From an uncultured Schlesneria sp. (lineage in GTDB: Bacteria > Planctomycetota > Planctomycetia > Planctomycetales > Planctomycetaceae): DNA of 64,000 nucleotides. Shown here one piece after another: positions 61,949 through 64,000 of the stretch. The notes under the pieces were generated by a model. The model had not been told where the DNA came from, did no database searches, and saw only the letters and a program-made list of their open reading frames with translations. The position numbers were made by a program, and so were the translations under genes. The number at the start of each line of letters is the position of its first letter. Positions within the stretch are counted from its first letter, which is position 1. The stretch is taken from contig CAIVEI010000146.1 of assembly GCA_903904835.1 (NCBI GenBank), positions 79,619 to 143,618 of the forward strand. Reading direction: 5' to 3'.

Positions 61949-62965
61949 ATGTCTATTCATCAGAAGACTCGTTGGAATTTGTCAGCGATTTCATTTCTCG
62001 GTCGACAGCGATTTTCGAAAAAGCCGCTTTTCGACCTGACTTTACGGCGGTTGTCACCTCATCGTCGACTCGTCTTTTGGGCATTTACCGCCTTGATGAC
62101 TATCGGAGCAGGCGTGTATGTGCGTGCCGAAATCTACCGTCGTGTTGCACGGATTGAAGACCGGTCTCCAATCAATGTCGCATTTTCCGGGGGAACATTG
62201 CTGATCGTAGGTGGCGGGCAATTGTCAGGACAGATTCGTCAGCGTTTCGTCGATCTCGCTGGCGGACACGATGCAAAAATTGTTGTGATCCCTGCAGAAT
62301 CGATCAACGAAGAGTCGCGGATTCAATATCGTGATTCATGGTTGCTATACGATGTCAAATCCGTTGACGTCCTGCACGCAGAATCTCGAACACAGGCGGA
62401 TGATCCAGAATTTTCTCGCGTGCTGGAAACGGCGACAGGGGTTTGGCTGGGGGGCGGGCAACAGACTTGGCTAGCCGCCTGGTACGGCCGAACACGGGTC
62501 GAAACGCGTCTGAAAGAATTGCTCGGTCGGAATGGTGTGATCGGCGGAACGTCAGCGGGTGCTGCGGTAATGTCACGAGTGATGATTGCTGGAGGCCGAG
62601 ACCAGCCGACAATGGGGCATGGATTCGACCTGATCCCCGGTGCCGTCATCGACCAGCATTTTATCAAACGAAACCGAATGGCCAGGCTTCAAACGGTGCT
62701 TGAGCAACATCCCGATCTGATTGGATTCGGAATCGATGAGGGGACGGCGTTGCAGTATGGAGTCGAAAAAGGTCGGTTTCAGGTTCTTGGTCAGTCATCC
62801 GTTGTTGCCTGTGTCATGCGCAAATCTGCAGAGAAAGAAAAAGCCCCGAAATTGCATTTGCAGTTTCTCAACCCTGGCGATGAAAGTGACGTTGAACGGC
62901 TTCGACGGGGCGATCCCATTCCTCCAAGGTTTACCGATTTTGAATCGCTACTGCTTGGTGAATAA
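61949..62965 (+). CDS. Cyanophycinase-like peptidase S51 protein
   Basis: A 338-residue protein. An N-terminal ~80 residues include a hydrophobic stretch (LVFWAFTALMTIGAGVYV), probably a membrane anchor. The S51 domain has LLIVGGGQLSG, VVIPAES, GVWLGGGQQTWL and the nucleophile in GGTSAGAAVMS, followed by GFDLIPGAVIDQHF and GIDEGTAL. Cyanophycinase hydrolyses the Asp-Arg polymer cyanophycin. Whether this anchored protein does so is not known. The ATG at 61949 has GGGAG upstream; the frame reaches 61904. Confidence 0.85.
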   Translation: MSIHQKTRWNLSAISFLGRQRFSKKPLFDLTLRRLSPHRRLVFWAFTALMTIGAGVYVRAEIYRRVARIEDRSPINVAFSGGTLLIVGGGQLSGQIRQRFVDLAGGHDAKIVVIPAESINEESRIQYRDSWLLYDVKSVDVLHAESRTQADDPEFSRVLETATGVWLGGGQQTWLAAWYGRTRVETRLKELLGRNGVIGGTSAGAAVMSRVMIAGGRDQPTMGHGFDLIPGAVIDQHFIKRNRMARLQTVLEQHPDLIGFGIDEGTALQYGVEKGRFQVLGQSSVVACVMRKSAEKEKAPKLHLQFLNPGDESDVERLRRGDPIPPRFTDFESLLLGE

Positions 62966-63003
62966 AAAAACGGCGAGTCTCCGAACTGGTCAGAGACTCG
63001 CCG
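62963..63003 (-). terminator. Intrinsic terminator for the foldase gene
   Basis: CGGCGAGTCTC (62971-62981) and GAGACTCGCCG (62993-63003): an 11 bp perfect stem. The adenines at 62963-62970 give the U-tract for leftward transcription. It serves the gene ending at 63039 and may also limit read-through from the cyanophycinase gene. Confidence 0.85.
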
Positions 63004-63038
63004 CTGGGATAATCGGCAATGACAGCAATCAAGCGTAA

Positions 63039-64000
63039 TCAGTTACGGTTGGCCTTGGCAGGTGCCGCAGCATTTGTTGCACGCGCTGGAGCCGAGTTCT
63101 GCTTGGACTGGGTTCCACTTGTGGGCTGAACGGCACCACCGATTGGACCGGACGCGGCTGCATTCCGTTCCGGACGGTTAGAAGTTTGAGTCAGGTAGTT
63201 GTCGACAATCGTTTCCTTCTTCAATTTCTCGAAGATCTTGGCGACATCTGCTTGAATTTTCGATTCTTTCAGTTCGTCGTACAGCACGCTTTTGACTTCA
63301 TCAATGTCGGTCACGACCGGCTCTGTACGGCCTTCGCATTTGAGGACGACATAGCGACTTGGCCCGACTTCGATGACGCCCGAGATTTCATCTTTCTTCA
63401 GGCGGAACGCAGCATTTTCCAGTTGCTCGTTTCCGTTGAACCGAGGAATCGGTGGAATCTGACCGCCGAGTGCCCGGCTGTTCGGATCAATCGAAAGCTT
63501 GGCAGCAAGCGTTTCGAAGTCGTCCGGATTGTTCTTCAATTGATCCCAACCCGCTTGAGCACGGCGCTGATTGTCGAACATGATCATGCGTGCTTTGACG
63601 CGTGGACCATAATTACGAACGAATGCTTCGTTAATGTCCTTTTCAGTCACGTCAACTTCTTCACCGGCCAGCTTCTTCAAGGCCAGCATCGGGAAGATCA
63701 CACTTTGACGGTATTGAATCGGCGAGATGTTCCGTTCGGCCTGCAACATCTGCAGCCACTGGTTCACATCCAGATGGAATCGCTTGGCGATCCGTCCGAT
63801 TTCGTCAGAAATTTCTTGTTCGCTGACGTTAATCTGATTTGCTTCACAGGCCTGCTGAATGATCAGCCGGTGAATCAGATCGTCCAGAACTTCGCGACCA
63901 TAACGCTTGACGCATTCTTCGGCGACGGTGTCATAGGTGATCGAGTCTTTGTCGACGCGAGCAAGGACTTCTGGCTTCTTGCCGGAGCTACCGACTCGTG
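63039..64000 (-). CDS. Parvulin-type peptidyl-prolyl isomerase (SurA/PrsA-like), 5' end outside window
   Basis: At least 319 residues are visible, running off the right edge. The visible start reads SSGKKPEVLARVDKDSI, then DDLIHRLIIQQACEAN and ISPIQYRQSVIF. This is the SurA-like N-terminal helical region with a parvulin (PPIC) domain, including ARMIMFDNQRRAQ, FETLAAKLSID and VGPSRYVVLKCEGR. Such proteins fold exported proteins in the periplasm or at the membrane. The C-terminal tail is low complexity, rich in Ala, Ser, Pro and Asn. The signal sequence lies outside the window. Confidence 0.85.
   Translation of the reverse strand, partial: RVGSSGKKPEVLARVDKDSITYDTVAEECVKRYGREVLDDLIHRLIIQQACEANQINVSEQEISDEIGRIAKRFHLDVNQWLQMLQAERNISPIQYRQSVIFPMLALKKLAGEEVDVTEKDINEAFVRNYGPRVKARMIMFDNQRRAQAGWDQLKNNPDDFETLAAKLSIDPNSRALGGQIPPIPRFNGNEQLENAAFRLKKDEISGVIEVGPSRYVVLKCEGRTEPVVTDIDEVKSVLYDELKESKIQADVAKIFEKLKKETIVDNYLTQTSNRPERNAAASGPIGGAVQPTSGTQSKQNSAPARATNAAAPAKANRN

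Overview
The window looks like chromosome of a planctomycete (Planctomycetota). The lineage inference rests on gene content: a DUF1549/DUF1553 cytochrome-like protein next to a pre-peptidase C-terminal (PPC) domain protein, long YncE beta-propeller/phosphoesterase fusions, a long regular LRR protein, Uma2 nucleases, a ThuA protein, oversized TolC lipoproteins, and many short lineage-type proteins and palindromic repeats. No rRNA, tRNA, CRISPR array, prophage or complete insertion sequence was seen.

Layout. 0.1-5.2 kb is a phosphonate catabolism cluster: a zinc alcohol dehydrogenase and an MFS-type carrier face left; a PhnZ-like HD oxygenase, an FAD amine oxidase of the phosphonate clade and phosphonoacetaldehyde hydrolase (phnX) face right. 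The two arms share a short divergent promoter with an inverted repeat. A propeller/phosphoesterase fusion follows at 5.3-8.0 kb. 8.3-12.9 kb carries aspS, a ThuA protein, csrA with a GGA-rich structured leader, a small lipoprotein and pgsA. 12.9-19.4 kb is a leftward marR - tolC-like - HlyD-like - ABC ATPase cluster. In it the adaptor ends in two EF-hands, tolC and the adaptor gene overlap by about 330 bp, and no permease is present. 19.7-20.4 kb holds two tandemly duplicated micro-genes. 20.6-24.5 kb holds DUF983, pgk with a small partner gene, a CYTH protein and a YggS-type PLP protein.

24.5-29.6 kb is the most accessory-looking stretch. It has a ~22-repeat LRR protein, an Rpn-type PD-(D/E)XK nuclease lying between two diverged copies of a ~140 bp repeat, a decayed formylglycine-generating-enzyme fragment that includes one copy of that repeat, and two Uma2 nucleases. 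29.7-38 kb has a metal-ligand-less M24-fold protein, moaA, an 880 bp non-coding gap, a second propeller/phosphoesterase and an FAD protein. 38-44.9 kb has a BatA/VWA membrane protein, two SpoU-type RNA methyltransferases, a CPBP protease and cysE. 45-50 kb is the DUF1549/PPC pair. 50-57 kb has a third Uma2 whose catalytic motif is changed, trpE, a Tat-exported TIM-barrel protein, an orphan EboA protein, gatB and xerD. 57-64 kb has a CARDB/DUF11 surface protein, a divergent PRPP synthetase, a SixA-like phosphatase, a cyanophycinase-like protein and a parvulin foldase cut by the window edge.

Themes. Phosphorus acquisition (phosphonate cluster plus two phosphoesterase fusions), envelope and efflux functions, and ordinary housekeeping genes dominate. 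Several families of long-armed palindromic repeats sit mainly at convergent or 3' gene ends. The most useful leads are the EF-hand efflux adaptor, the duplicated micro-genes, the nuclease between repeat copies, the orphan EboA, the Uma2 and M24 pseudo-enzymes, and the two candidate operators at 2641 and 19427.
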